From positions 1 through 64,000 of the forward strand of contig NZ_JACJQY010000009.1 of assembly GCF_014696925.1 (NCBI RefSeq): 64,000 nt of DNA, written 5' to 3'. Shown in pieces: positions 42,731 to 51,498 of the stretch. Under the pieces are notes generated by a model, which was given only the letters and a program-made list of their open reading frames with translations, ran no database searches and was not told the DNA's origin. Source of the DNA: Phormidium tenue FACHB-1050 (GTDB taxonomy: Bacteria > Cyanobacteriota > Cyanobacteriia > Pseudanabaenales > Pseudanabaenaceae). The stretch's first letter is position 1. Every line of letters begins with the position of its first letter. The translations under genes were made by a program, and so were the position numbers.

Positions 42731-43203
42731 TCGCCTTTAAATGGCCCCACAATATCAGATGTAATCCAGCCGCCGTAAAAATCACCAGCTTGCGGCGTGA
42801 TTAGCTCATCATTCACATAGCAAGCGTCCATAAGGCTGCCATAGAAACTTATAGAATCTTGAATATCCACGAAATTAGGAGTAGGTATAGAATATCGCCA
42901 GCCCGCATTTTGGATGTATTTATCAGCGATCGCAATATCATAATATTGGCTGATTCCCTTCCATTCACACCTTGTCCGCCGCGAAGTCTCGATCAGATAC
43001 TCCATTTTAATATCTTCAATGGGAATGTAATAACAAGGCGGATGACTGGTTTCTAAAACTCGCTTAGCGCGATCGGTTTCGGCAAGAACGATGCCATTAC
43101 AGATAACGCGAATATATTTCGTCGTATCTTCTAAAATTGCAGGACGGGGATAGTCCCATACGGATTCTTGACCTGCTTGTGGTTCAATTCTTTGTGGATG
43201 CAT
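42709..43203 (-). CDS. DUF427 domain protein
   Basis: 164 residues with the DUF427 pattern: ESVWDYPRPAILEDTTKYIRVICNGIVLAETDRAKRVLETSHPPCYYIP, the family's first half, and CEWKGISQYYDIAIADKYIQNAGWRY, the second. The function is unknown. It lies 77 bp downstream of the sulfoxide synthase gene, on the same strand, with a strong palindrome between them, so co-transcription is uncertain. The C-terminal GW end meets the remnant at 42616-42730. Confidence 0.85.
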   Translation of the reverse strand: MHPQRIEPQAGQESVWDYPRPAILEDTTKYIRVICNGIVLAETDRAKRVLETSHPPCYYIPIEDIKMEYLIETSRRTRCEWKGISQYYDIAIADKYIQNAGWRYSIPTPNFVDIQDSISFYGSLMDACYVNDELITPQAGDFYGGWITSDIVGPFKGEVGTWGW

Positions 43204-43243
43204 TATTTTCTCCAGCGCTTTGCGCTCTCATTAAAAACAAATA

Positions 43244-43290
43244 AGCCATATAAAATCTGACACGCAAAGCGTGTCAGATTTTATATGGCT
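43244..43290. repeat. Palindrome overlapping the end of the sulfoxide synthase gene
   Basis: AGCCATATAAAATCTGACAC and its complement form 22-bp arms around AAA. The right arm (43269-43290) covers the last codons and the stop codon of the synthase gene, so the repeat supplies the end of the protein. Confidence 0.75.
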
Positions 43291-44606
43291 ACTCTGAAAC
43301 CTGCGTGTTGATAGAAGTTGGGACGGAACCAGTTGCGGTAGTACTTCTCAGCTTCCGTACCACTGGTAATCCATGAGCCGCCTGCCATCATATTGTGCTT
43401 CGTATCAAAATATGGCGCAGAATAATTCTCATAGAGATAATGCGGCTTATATCCTGTAAGTGGCGTTAAATGATCGCTGAGCCATTCCCACACATTACCG
43501 CGCAAGTCGTATAGCCCTACATCGCTTTTGGCTTGAGGTAGATAACCAACGGGATGGGGGGATGCAAATTTTAAATTGAGATTGTAATTCTCAACTTGGC
43601 TATCTGATGCTTGAGTAAGTTCAAAAGAACCATAGGTTGCCAGATACCACTCAGCTTCACTCATCAGGCGCGTATGATTTCCTTTCCAGCGACAATAGGC
43701 GATCGCTTCATAATGATTGACTTCCACAGGAAATTCAAAGGGCATCGCGATTTCATCAAACATGGCGCGATATTTATAGCTATCAGCGTCAGGAATCCAA
43801 AACTTAGGATGCTTAATCTGATTCTCAACTTTCCAAGCCCATGATTGCTCATGCCAATAGGCTTGATTGTCGTAGCCGCCATCTTTGACAAAATCGAGAA
43901 ATTCAGCATTGGTAATTAGATATTTACTTGCCTGAAAAGTCGCCACAGTCACTGTGCGATCGCCATATTCAATATCCCAACCATAGATATTTGAATCTTG
44001 AGGTTTACCTAGTCGTACTTCACCACCTGTGACTTCAATCATTTCATTTGCCGTGGTGTAGCCATTGGCGGGAGCATATTGCCAACTTTCGGGACGTTGC
44101 AGTTGATCAACAGGCAACTGGCGAATTAACATCGAAGAGGTTTCGATGTGAATATACTGATGCTCGATCGCCATCATCAACGCCCAAAGGGGATGCTCTG
44201 AATTAATCGGCAGATCAATGTTTTTTAAGTTATTAATTAGCTCAGAAATTACGTTGTAAACTTGGTCGCGATATTGCCAAACTGCTGTAACTTCTGCTTG
44301 GCGAAGATTATCAAAAATATTGGCTATTTCTTCGGGTTTCTCTGGATCAACTCCAATTTCAAAAAGCCTTTCAAAATCAGGATTTAGGCGTTGATCTAAT
44401 AAGCTAACTTTGACTAATTTATTAATATAAAAGACTGCCGAATGTCCTAAATAAAAAATCAATAAATTGCGTAAGGGATCGGGATTTGTATAAAAAGTTT
44501 CTGGATTAACCAAACTTTTCATTAAGCTATCTTCAATTTGCCAAGCTCTTTGAAAATAGGCAAGAATTTCTGAGCGATCGCAACGGTGTAGATTTGGTGG
44601 TTGCAT
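43281..44606 (-). CDS. OvoA/EgtB-type sulfoxide synthase
   Basis: A non-heme iron enzyme that joins a thiol to histidine or trimethylhistidine. The 441 residues have a DinB-like front with the iron ligands His55 (LGHSAVFYINKL), His149 and His153 (EHQYIHIE), and an FGE/SUMF1-like C-terminal domain (GGEVRLGKPQ, MSEAEWYLATYG, GNVWEWLSDH and MAGGSWITSG). The NPDPLRNLLIFYLGHSAVF text is OvoA-like, but the OvoA C-terminal methyltransferase is absent. With egtD directly upstream the likely product is the ergothioneine sulfoxide intermediate. Cyanobacteria are known to use such OvoA-like enzymes for ergothioneine. Confidence 0.9.
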   Translation of the reverse strand: MQPPNLHRCDRSEILAYFQRAWQIEDSLMKSLVNPETFYTNPDPLRNLLIFYLGHSAVFYINKLVKVSLLDQRLNPDFERLFEIGVDPEKPEEIANIFDNLRQAEVTAVWQYRDQVYNVISELINNLKNIDLPINSEHPLWALMMAIEHQYIHIETSSMLIRQLPVDQLQRPESWQYAPANGYTTANEMIEVTGGEVRLGKPQDSNIYGWDIEYGDRTVTVATFQASKYLITNAEFLDFVKDGGYDNQAYWHEQSWAWKVENQIKHPKFWIPDADSYKYRAMFDEIAMPFEFPVEVNHYEAIAYCRWKGNHTRLMSEAEWYLATYGSFELTQASDSQVENYNLNLKFASPHPVGYLPQAKSDVGLYDLRGNVWEWLSDHLTPLTGYKPHYLYENYSAPYFDTKHNMMAGGSWITSGTEAEKYYRNWFRPNFYQHAGFRVAI

Positions 44607-44621
44607 AGAATTAAAGCAATA

Positions 44622-45641
44622 TTAATTATGGGGAACTTGACAAAGAACTAAGCCAAACCATTTTTGGGGATCTGTCCAGATTTTGACTGTTTCTAAACCT
44701 TGCGATCGCAGTTGTGCTTGAACTTTTTCTAAGTCAAATTTACGCGAAATCTCAGTCAGGATGCTTTCACCTGCTTCAAATTGAACCTTGAGATCAAGTA
44801 TTTCGAGAGATGCTTGATGGGGCGATCGCGCATGTAAATACATTTCAATTTGATGATCGACTTCGTTATAAATGGCTTGATGCTTAAATAAATCGAGATC
44901 AAAATCACCTTGAAATCGCCAATTTAAATGGGCAAGCATATTCAAGTTAAAGGCAGCCGTTACTTCTTGACTATCGTTATAAGCAGCTTCTAAGATTTCT
45001 TTCGGTTTCTGCAAGTCAATCCCTAATAAGAAATAATCACCTTGAGTCAAAGCATGGGAAACCTTACCTAAAAAATCATTAGATTCGGATTCTGTGAAGT
45101 TACCAATCGAGCTACCTAAAAAGAAAATCATCCGCGATCGCAAATGGTTTTTTCCCAAGTGAAATAACGCTTCGTCATATGTGCCAATCAGTCCTTCAAT
45201 GGATAAATCAGGATATTTTTGTTGTAAATGTAAAACCGTAGTTTTAAGAATGCCACCACTCACATCGATAGGAATATAGCTAAAGGCATCGGGGATTACT
45301 TCAGTTAATGAGCTAGCTACTTTTTGATAAGCATTTAATAAATAATGGGTTTTTGTAGAGCTACCACTGCCTAGTTCTACTAACTCACAGGAACCTGTGA
45401 TTGTCGCAATTTCATTAGCATATTGATTAAGAATCCATGCTTCGGTGCGGGTGGGATAATATTCAGGTAAATCGCAAATCTGCTCAAATAATTCCGAACC
45501 GCGATCATCGTAGAAGTATTTAGGAGGAAGGTTTTTGCGAGTTTTGGTTAATCCCTGAACAACATCATGACCATCTTTCTCAAAGGTTTGATTTGTGTTT
45601 GCGTTATGTTGATGCAGAATCTTTAAATGTTTAACTGTCAT
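44622..45641 (-). CDS. egtD: L-histidine N-alpha-methyltransferase EgtD
   Basis: EgtD trimethylates histidine to hercynine, the first step of ergothioneine synthesis. 339 residues: GLTKTRKNLPPKYFYDDRGSELFEQICDLPEYYPTRTE, the SAM loop ELGSGSSTKTHYLL, and FLGSSIGNFTESE. The C-terminal part ends KIWTDPQKWFGLVLC. It lies 15 bp before the sulfoxide synthase gene, an operon. No egtC/egtE gene for the later C-S lyase step is visible in the window. Confidence 0.94.
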   Translation of the reverse strand: MTVKHLKILHQHNANTNQTFEKDGHDVVQGLTKTRKNLPPKYFYDDRGSELFEQICDLPEYYPTRTEAWILNQYANEIATITGSCELVELGSGSSTKTHYLLNAYQKVASSLTEVIPDAFSYIPIDVSGGILKTTVLHLQQKYPDLSIEGLIGTYDEALFHLGKNHLRSRMIFFLGSSIGNFTESESNDFLGKVSHALTQGDYFLLGIDLQKPKEILEAAYNDSQEVTAAFNLNMLAHLNWRFQGDFDLDLFKHQAIYNEVDHQIEMYLHARSPHQASLEILDLKVQFEAGESILTEISRKFDLEKVQAQLRSQGLETVKIWTDPQKWFGLVLCQVPHN

Positions 45642-45705
45642 GTTTGGCTTAGTTACTATTGTTGATGTATATACGATGGATGAGCTTGTTTAGATGAATA
45701 CGGTT

Positions 45706-45754
45706 AAACCAAAATGGATTTATGGTGCAAAACCTTGTAAATCCATTTTGGTTT
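45706..45754. repeat. Palindrome upstream of egtD
   Basis: AAACCAAAATGGATTTA pairs with its complement over 17 bp, around a 15-nt loop, and is followed by ATGTCCTAACA, the tail shared with the element near 3120. The rest of 45642-46449 is AT-rich and holds no gene that I can support. Confidence 0.65.
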
Positions 45755-46239
45755 ATGTCCTAACATAAATGGCTATAGCTATCTAAAATTTCGGGTGATT
45801 AAGCCTTACCATGACTCATGTTACATAATTACCCACAAGAACCCATAGCGAATATATCAATAAGACACATATTGCCGATCTTTAATTATTGAAATTAATA
45901 TCAATATTAAGATTGATCGCCCCCACGATCTCATTAACCCTTATATTTCGTAAACGCAATAATTACTGAAGTGTAATCTAAAATCTCAATTTTGACAAGA
46001 TCTAGATACGGGACATTGAAAGCGTAATAAATGTAATTTATGCATTTATCATAAAATGGGCATTTCAGAACCTTCCCTGACAAGTATCATGATTTTCAAA
46101 TAATTGCCAATTATTAATTTTTTTAAATTTAAATCAATTGATACAAATTTAGAATACAGAATAAAATATAGTTATTAACCATTAGTATTGCCTCTGTTGG
46201 TTTCATACTAGTAACTTGATTTTAGATAACAATTCAGAC

Positions 46240-46293
46240 ATTGGTTAGCTAACGGGGGGATATGTCTTAAAGTACATATTTCACGCCAACCAA
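46240..46293 (+). promoter_or_regulatory. Possible structured leader of the radical SAM gene
   Basis: TTGGTT (46241-46246) can pair with AACCAA (46288-46293), enclosing a second stem ATATGT/ACATAT (46260-46265 and 46274-46279) and a GGGGGG run. It lies 157 bp before the start codon. It may be a leader structure or a protein site, and I do not recognise it. Confidence 0.3.
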
Positions 46294-46449
46294 CTAAAAG
46301 AATAGATGCTGATGAGTCTATATGGCGTAATTGCCATTAGGCTAATTTTGCAGCAAAATTTTATTGATTTAATTGTGTTATTAGCATCTCACACAATTAA
46401 ATTTCTTTGTCATAGTTTTTAGCAATTAATCAACAAAAAATTATTTTTT

Positions 46450-48006
46450 ATGATAGAAAAGAAACAGCCAACAATTGGATTAATAGAAGTTCCAGCGACA
46501 GGTCTATATGATGCAGATGGGAAAAATTGGACTTCTCTATATAGAAATAGATCTTTAATTAGTAAACAAGTTTTAATAGCTGACTTGCAAGCAGGAGGAT
46601 TCGATGCCCGATTAGTTAATCTCAGAGATGGAGATTATAGTGAAGAATTCGGACAGATTTTTTGGAAAGGGATGACCCTACGGAAAACATTTGTAGGGGG
46701 AAATATTTTTGCTATTGATCCACAGGCTTTCGATGCTTGGGGCATTACAGTCAACTTTTCTCAAGATCGTCAAGTTAGTTGTTTGCTAATTAAACATTTA
46801 GCTAAGGGCGATCGCCCAATTGTTGTTGGTGGTTCGGATGCCGTAGCAGAACCACACCACTACTTGCAGGCTGGTGCAGCAGCAGTGGTTCTAGATAAGT
46901 CAGGAGCAGCTAATTGGGCGATTTTTGATTATGTACTGGGCAAGCCCCTACGAGAAGAGCTAACGGGTGTCGTTTTTGCTGATGGTAAACAGTATGCTCG
47001 GAAAACTAAAGCGAAAAGTCCTGATGAATGGGCGCTACCCTCGGTGCAAGTGGCACGCGATTGTTTAGGTGTACTTCCCAATGTCCAAGGTTTAGTGCCA
47101 ATTGGTTCGTTGGTGGCTGACATTGGTTGTGATCGCACCTGCGATTTTTGTATGACCCCTACCTACGGTACTGGTTATCGACGCATGACACCCCAAACCG
47201 CCCTCAAATGGTTAGAGATACAAAAAGAAGCAGGGGCGGTTTCCATCAATATTGGCTCTGATCAGTTCCTTGCGCGGACACTATTTCCCGGAGGAAGAGA
47301 TGAAATCCTCGAAATCACCAATGGGGCGAGGGAAATGGGCATCTCTCTCATGTGGCCTAATGGCTTGGAACTGAGGAAAACGACCTTAGGCGCTGGACGT
47401 AATTACGAAAGCACCGACCTTAGACCTGATGAGGAAATAATTGAAGCCCTATTTGGCTGGGATGGAAAAGTTGGTTGTCCTTTAGCCTATATCCCTGCTG
47501 AGCGTCCTGTGTTCGGAAGAGAAGCCTACAAGAAACTCCTCCCTTGGCAAGAGCATTGTACATTGATGAAATCTGTCGTCAGAACTGGCGTGCCTGTCAT
47601 TGCCTATGGCATCATTATTGGTCTACCCGATGATGATATTGATGATTTGCTACGTCTTGAGGAAGCAATCTCAGAACTTGTGGATGAATTGGTACAGATC
47701 AACCCTAAAGTCGAGTTTCAGATAGCTTGTTACAGTATTGCTCCATTACCGGGAACTCCGCAATCCCATAACTTACGAAAGTTAGGGTTGCTTCAGTTTG
47801 AAGATTCTTGTGTTTGGGGAGGTCTATGGACACCAACTTGCAATACTCATCACCTTAGTTACGAGCAGATTTCCGATTGGCAAATTCGCCTATCGAAGAT
47901 TCGTCGCTCCTCATCTTCATTTACTAACTATAGCGGTGAATATTCAGGACTAGTTAGCACCGCTTCCTCCAACGACTCAAAAATTGCATTAGCAAATTTT
48001 GGCTAA
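46450..48006 (+). CDS. B12-binding-type radical SAM enzyme
   Basis: 518 residues. The N-terminal 200 form a Rossmann-like domain in the position of a cobalamin-binding domain (LIADLQAGGFDARLVNLRDG; IVVGGSDAVAEPHHYL), but I see no DxHxxG cobalamin motif, so binding may be base-off without His or absent. The radical SAM core has C227, C231 and C234 (DIGCDRTCDFCMTP). Further conserved blocks are INIGSDQFLARTLFPGGRDEI and YGIIIGLPDDD. The substrate is unknown. It is followed after about 200 bp by a membrane hydroxylase gene on the same strand, with a palindrome between. Confidence 0.85.
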   Translation: MIEKKQPTIGLIEVPATGLYDADGKNWTSLYRNRSLISKQVLIADLQAGGFDARLVNLRDGDYSEEFGQIFWKGMTLRKTFVGGNIFAIDPQAFDAWGITVNFSQDRQVSCLLIKHLAKGDRPIVVGGSDAVAEPHHYLQAGAAAVVLDKSGAANWAIFDYVLGKPLREELTGVVFADGKQYARKTKAKSPDEWALPSVQVARDCLGVLPNVQGLVPIGSLVADIGCDRTCDFCMTPTYGTGYRRMTPQTALKWLEIQKEAGAVSINIGSDQFLARTLFPGGRDEILEITNGAREMGISLMWPNGLELRKTTLGAGRNYESTDLRPDEEIIEALFGWDGKVGCPLAYIPAERPVFGREAYKKLLPWQEHCTLMKSVVRTGVPVIAYGIIIGLPDDDIDDLLRLEEAISELVDELVQINPKVEFQIACYSIAPLPGTPQSHNLRKLGLLQFEDSCVWGGLWTPTCNTHHLSYEQISDWQIRLSKIRRSSSSFTNYSGEYSGLVSTASSNDSKIALANFG

Positions 48007-48027
48007 ACGCTAAAACAGATATACAAA

Positions 48028-48113
48028 TCCTAAATGGTTTGTGGAAGCGCACCCCCTTCGGGGATACGCTTCCACAAACCCAAAAATCTATAAATGATTT
48101 AGGACTTCCATAT
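48028..48113. repeat. Palindromic element between radical SAM and hydroxylase genes
   Basis: TCCTAAAT and ATTTAGGA form the outer ends. Inside, GGTTTGTGGAAGCG pairs with CGCTTCCACAAACC around a CCCCCTTCGGGG tip. It lies just after the radical SAM stop and may end that transcript. Confidence 0.6.
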
Positions 48114-48206
48114 ATCATCTTTTGACAAAAAATTGATTTTGAAAAAGATACTTATCAAACTCACTTCCATAGCACAAATGATACGCAGTGTAAGACTTAC
48201 TTAAAT

Positions 48207-49010
48207 ATGAGAAAAACTCTTGGCTTTCTACCTGAAATTGAGTTCTTTATCAAGATTGCAGTTATATGTACTTTACTCCAACAGCTTTTTTATTTATTCC
48301 TGAAAGATATTAAAATACCTTTTGAGTTTCAGGTATTGATGTACTATATGGTAGGCTCTATTTCTTTTTATGGGATAGGATTCCTAATTGAAAAATGTCT
48401 CAAAAAGAATGAGATTTGGAGAGATAAACTCAATATTCGGGTTGTTAAAGTTAAGGGACAAGATTTTCCCAATTTCACTCTGAAAGGAATTGCTTTGGGA
48501 GAATTAAAATCTTTAATTGCCGCATTTATAATACTTTCCCTAGCACCAGAAGTACATCGAGGAAATAGTTTATCCCTCAATTTTGTATGGTTTTTAATGA
48601 GAATAGTTGTTGCCGATTTCTGTTTCTATATTAGTCATTATATTTTGCATAAATATTTCTTGAAAATACATCTTAAACATCATGAGTTTCGAGACTCATC
48701 CAGTTTTGTAGCTTCTCATAAAAGTTTATCTGAGTACATAATTACAACAATTACCGATCTTTTACCCGTTTTTATATTTGGATGCGATCTCTCTCAGATC
48801 TGTGCTTGGACTATCGTAGGTAATTTTTATAACCTAGAAGGGCATAGCTCTCTATCGATTTTCTTCGTTTCGTCGGATTTTCATGACCGTCATCATACCT
48901 GTTTTAAAGGTAACTATGGCATTCAAGGCTTCTGGGATCGGATATTTGGAACACTGGCTAATAATACAAGAAAACAAGGGATTTTATTTCCTACCAACTA
49001 CTTACACTAA
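48207..49010 (+). CDS. Fatty acid hydroxylase/sterol desaturase family protein
   Basis: 267 residues, several membrane spans, and the three His clusters of di-iron membrane hydroxylases: HYILH (HxxxH), HLKHH (HxxHH) and HDRHH (HxxHH). GNYGIQGFWDRIFGT is the usual family ending. The substrate could be a fatty acid, sterol or carotenoid and cannot be decided. The gene is AT-rich compared with the neighbouring tspO unit, and with the upstream radical SAM gene it may be horizontally acquired. Ending is convergent with tspO. Confidence 0.87.
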   Translation: MRKTLGFLPEIEFFIKIAVICTLLQQLFYLFLKDIKIPFEFQVLMYYMVGSISFYGIGFLIEKCLKKNEIWRDKLNIRVVKVKGQDFPNFTLKGIALGELKSLIAAFIILSLAPEVHRGNSLSLNFVWFLMRIVVADFCFYISHYILHKYFLKIHLKHHEFRDSSSFVASHKSLSEYIITTITDLLPVFIFGCDLSQICAWTIVGNFYNLEGHSSLSIFFVSSDFHDRHHTCFKGNYGIQGFWDRIFGTLANNTRKQGILFPTNYLH

Positions 49011-49034
49011 GCAGTTGAGCAAAGTTTGATATTG

Positions 49035-49508
49035 TTAAATCTCAGGTGGATTCAGTCTTGCCATTACCCATGTTACATATGTGCCGATGGGACTCCAAAG
49101 CAAATAGGGGACTAATAGCCATCCTGCCAAGCTGGAAATTTGCCAAACTTTAGTTGTTAAAACTAACCCTAATATAAAACCGATCGCGCCTACAATTGCC
49201 CCTAACCTGACATTGCGAAATCGGGTCATCACTGGGGTATAGGCTAAAATTGCAATTTCTAAGATCGCATAGCCAAGCATCAGCAACCATGTGTTAGCTG
49301 TGGCGGGTTGGGTTTCCCATAGCACGGCTGCTGATGTAATCCCAAAAATAAAAATCGATATCCAAATAAAGGGAATTGCGCCTTCAAAGGTGAGCCAGCG
49401 TGGACGACGCAATCGCATAAACCATTTGTAGTCAGCAGGATAAAGTTTGTTAAGGGCAAAGCCACCAACAAAGGAAGCAACCGCGATCGCTAGCCAAGTA
49501 ATAATCAT
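49035..49508 (-). CDS. TspO/MBR family protein
   Basis: A five-helix membrane protein of 157 residues. TspO binds tetrapyrroles and in cyanobacteria is stress-related. The family text is present: PADYKWFMRLRRPRWLTFEGAIPFIWISIF, and a WLLVPYLLWSPIGTYVTWVMARLN end. It overlaps the DUF393 gene upstream by 4 bp, so they form a two-gene unit. Confidence 0.9.
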   Translation of the reverse strand: MIITWLAIAVASFVGGFALNKLYPADYKWFMRLRRPRWLTFEGAIPFIWISIFIFGITSAAVLWETQPATANTWLLMLGYAILEIAILAYTPVMTRFRNVRLGAIVGAIGFILGLVLTTKVWQISSLAGWLLVPYLLWSPIGTYVTWVMARLNPPEI

Positions 49509-49990
49509 GATGTTTCCTGATCGGCGATCGCACAGCCATCAGTACAACCTTGCTGACGTTGCCGACGTTCAGCAACGATAGTCTGGAGATCGGCGCGACC
49601 AGTTAGTAAAAGGCGATAGTCTGCCCAAACGCCATAAAGTGCATCGGCTAAGCTCCCGACTAGTGGCAATTTGGTAATTGCATAGATCCAACCGATGCCT
49701 AGAATGTCATAGGTTTGGCGAAATACTTCAACATTTTGAACGATCTCACCATTAGGCAACACTGCATGAATCCGTCCCATGGCAGTCTCAAAATCAATCC
49801 CCGCATTGTCAGCAGGATCGTAGTCATCGGCGGCGATATCCACAAATTTAATCAAACCGCGATCGCCATCTTTGCCTTTTAAAAAGTTAACTTCACGCAC
49901 ACAGAGAGGACATGCGCCATCGTATAGCAACTTAATTTTCCATGTGGACGCTTGAGGGGCGAGTTTGTCTGTTACCTGTGGAGATAGCAT
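49505..49990 (-). CDS. DCC family thiol-disulfide oxidoreductase-like protein (DUF393)
   Basis: 161 residues with the thioredoxin-like motif LLYDGACPLCVREV (Cys27 and Cys30) and the family text VDIAADDYDPADNAGIDFETAMGRIHAVLPNGEIVQNVEVFRQTYDILG. The substrate is unknown. It is first of the pair with tspO, with which it overlaps. Confidence 0.88.
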   Translation of the reverse strand: MLSPQVTDKLAPQASTWKIKLLYDGACPLCVREVNFLKGKDGDRGLIKFVDIAADDYDPADNAGIDFETAMGRIHAVLPNGEIVQNVEVFRQTYDILGIGWIYAITKLPLVGSLADALYGVWADYRLLLTGRADLQTIVAERRQRQQGCTDGCAIADQETS

Positions 49991-50055
49991 TTGGTTCGGA
50001 TGATGTAGTTTCTAGCCCTATTTTATCGAGATCGCTTTGGATTTATCTTTGCACA

Positions 50056-50130
50056 AAGGAATAGATACGAGGCTTTGCGTCGTATCTATTCCTTTAGAAT
50101 TAATGGCGCGGCTTCGCCGCGCCATCAAAA
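50056..50130. repeat. Two palindromes between DUF393 and MBL genes
   Basis: AAAGGAATAGATACGA and its complement form one hairpin, and ATGGCGCGGC-TTC-GCCGCGCCAT a second. They lie downstream of the MBL-fold gene on its reading strand and probably end that transcript. Confidence 0.6.
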
Positions 50131-50160
50131 ATATAATTCTTTGTTTTATGGAAGCCTTTA

Positions 50161-51045
50161 TCAAACTTTAACTAAAGGCTTGGAACCTGTGCGAACAGGA
50201 ATAGAAATATACATGCCTTCCCTAGCCATCACCGCTCCCGCAAACTTCTCTTGAGCTAGCCGCCCAAACTCATCTAACTGATCGTCACTATGCAAAGGAT
50301 CATGATGGAAAATTACGAGAGTCTTCACATTGGCAGCTTCAGCAACTTTGATCGCCTCTTGCCATGTCGAATGCCCCCAGCCGATTTTGGGACTGGAGCT
50401 TGACCAATATTCCTCATCGGAATAAGTAGCATCCATAATTAACACATCAGCATTTCGCGCCAGATATACCAAATTTTCATCAACGCGATCGCTAAAATGT
50501 TCAGTATCCGTCGCATAAACCGCCACGCGATCGCCACAACTCACTCGATAACCCGTCGCCTCCCCTGGATGATTCAACATCCCTGTCTCAACAGTGACCC
50601 CATTCCCAACCTCGATCACACTGGGAACTTCAACATCAAAAAACTCTAAACATGAAGCCATCACCCTTAATGGCACAGGAAAATTAGGATGATGCATCTG
50701 TTCCTCTAGACGTTCCTGCATCGTTTGCCCTGTCGGCGCAATCTTTCCATAAATTTTAAACAGATTCCCTTTCACAAAAGCAGGCGAAAAAAATGGAAAC
50801 CCCTGAACATGATCCCAATGGCTATGGGTGAAAAAAATACTCGCCTCAATCGGCATATGCTTTAACAGATGCTGTCCTAAAACCCTAATCCCCGTTCCCC
50901 CATCAAAAATAATACGTTCACCTTGGCAACGCATTTCTACACAAGGGGTATTGCCACCATAGCGCACTGTGGTTGGGCCAGGGGTAGCTATACTGCCACG
51001 CACACCCCAAAAATGAATAGAGAACTCGCTGTCAGAAATGGACAT
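50161..51045 (-). CDS. MBL-fold metallo-hydrolase
   Basis: 294 residues, metallo-beta-lactamase fold with the zinc motif HSHWDH (74-79) and later His/Asp ligands (GMLNHPGE, YATDTEHF and LVIFHHDP). FSIHFWGVRGSIATPGPTTVRYGGNTPCVEM at the front is typical of a group of cyanobacterial and proteobacterial phosphodiesterase-like enzymes. The substrate is not readable. It stands alone. The 453-bp gap upstream holds the presumed promoter and no gene. Confidence 0.88.
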   Translation of the reverse strand: MSISDSEFSIHFWGVRGSIATPGPTTVRYGGNTPCVEMRCQGERIIFDGGTGIRVLGQHLLKHMPIEASIFFTHSHWDHVQGFPFFSPAFVKGNLFKIYGKIAPTGQTMQERLEEQMHHPNFPVPLRVMASCLEFFDVEVPSVIEVGNGVTVETGMLNHPGEATGYRVSCGDRVAVYATDTEHFSDRVDENLVYLARNADVLIMDATYSDEEYWSSSSPKIGWGHSTWQEAIKVAEAANVKTLVIFHHDPLHSDDQLDEFGRLAQEKFAGAVMAREGMYISIPVRTGSKPLVKV

Positions 51046-51498
51046 TAGCTAACTCATTGTCAGAGAATTTTGAACCATTGGGGCAAGTCTGAAAACCTAG
51101 AAAATTACAGATCTTGTGACTCTTAACTACGTTGTTCATCAGTTGCGGCAATTTATTGTCTAGGATGAATAGCAGTGATGTACTGCACTTCTAAACTTTA
51201 AATCTAGACACCTTTAATTTTAGCAGTCCCATAGAATCGGCAAGATTAGTAGGAAACGATTAAAATGTCAGAACGCTGTATCAAAATAATTACCCAACCA
51301 ATCAAATTAGATTTGGGTATATGCTAACCCTATGTATTGCTTTGTGGCTATCAGCTTTTAGTACTAGCTAGCGACAGATAGACATCGTGAGGAACTAGCA
51401 AAATTACAAAAATGTTTTTTTACAAGTGAGGCTTTGCAGCGCCTGTAAAAAATAGGTTCTTCAAATATAGATTTTTTATAAATTTTGGATACAAGTTT

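Noticed and set aside
46450-48006. HpnP-type hopanoid methylase
   Set aside because: The general radical SAM layout is similar, but I do not see the family's specific text and the neighbours are not hopanoid genes.
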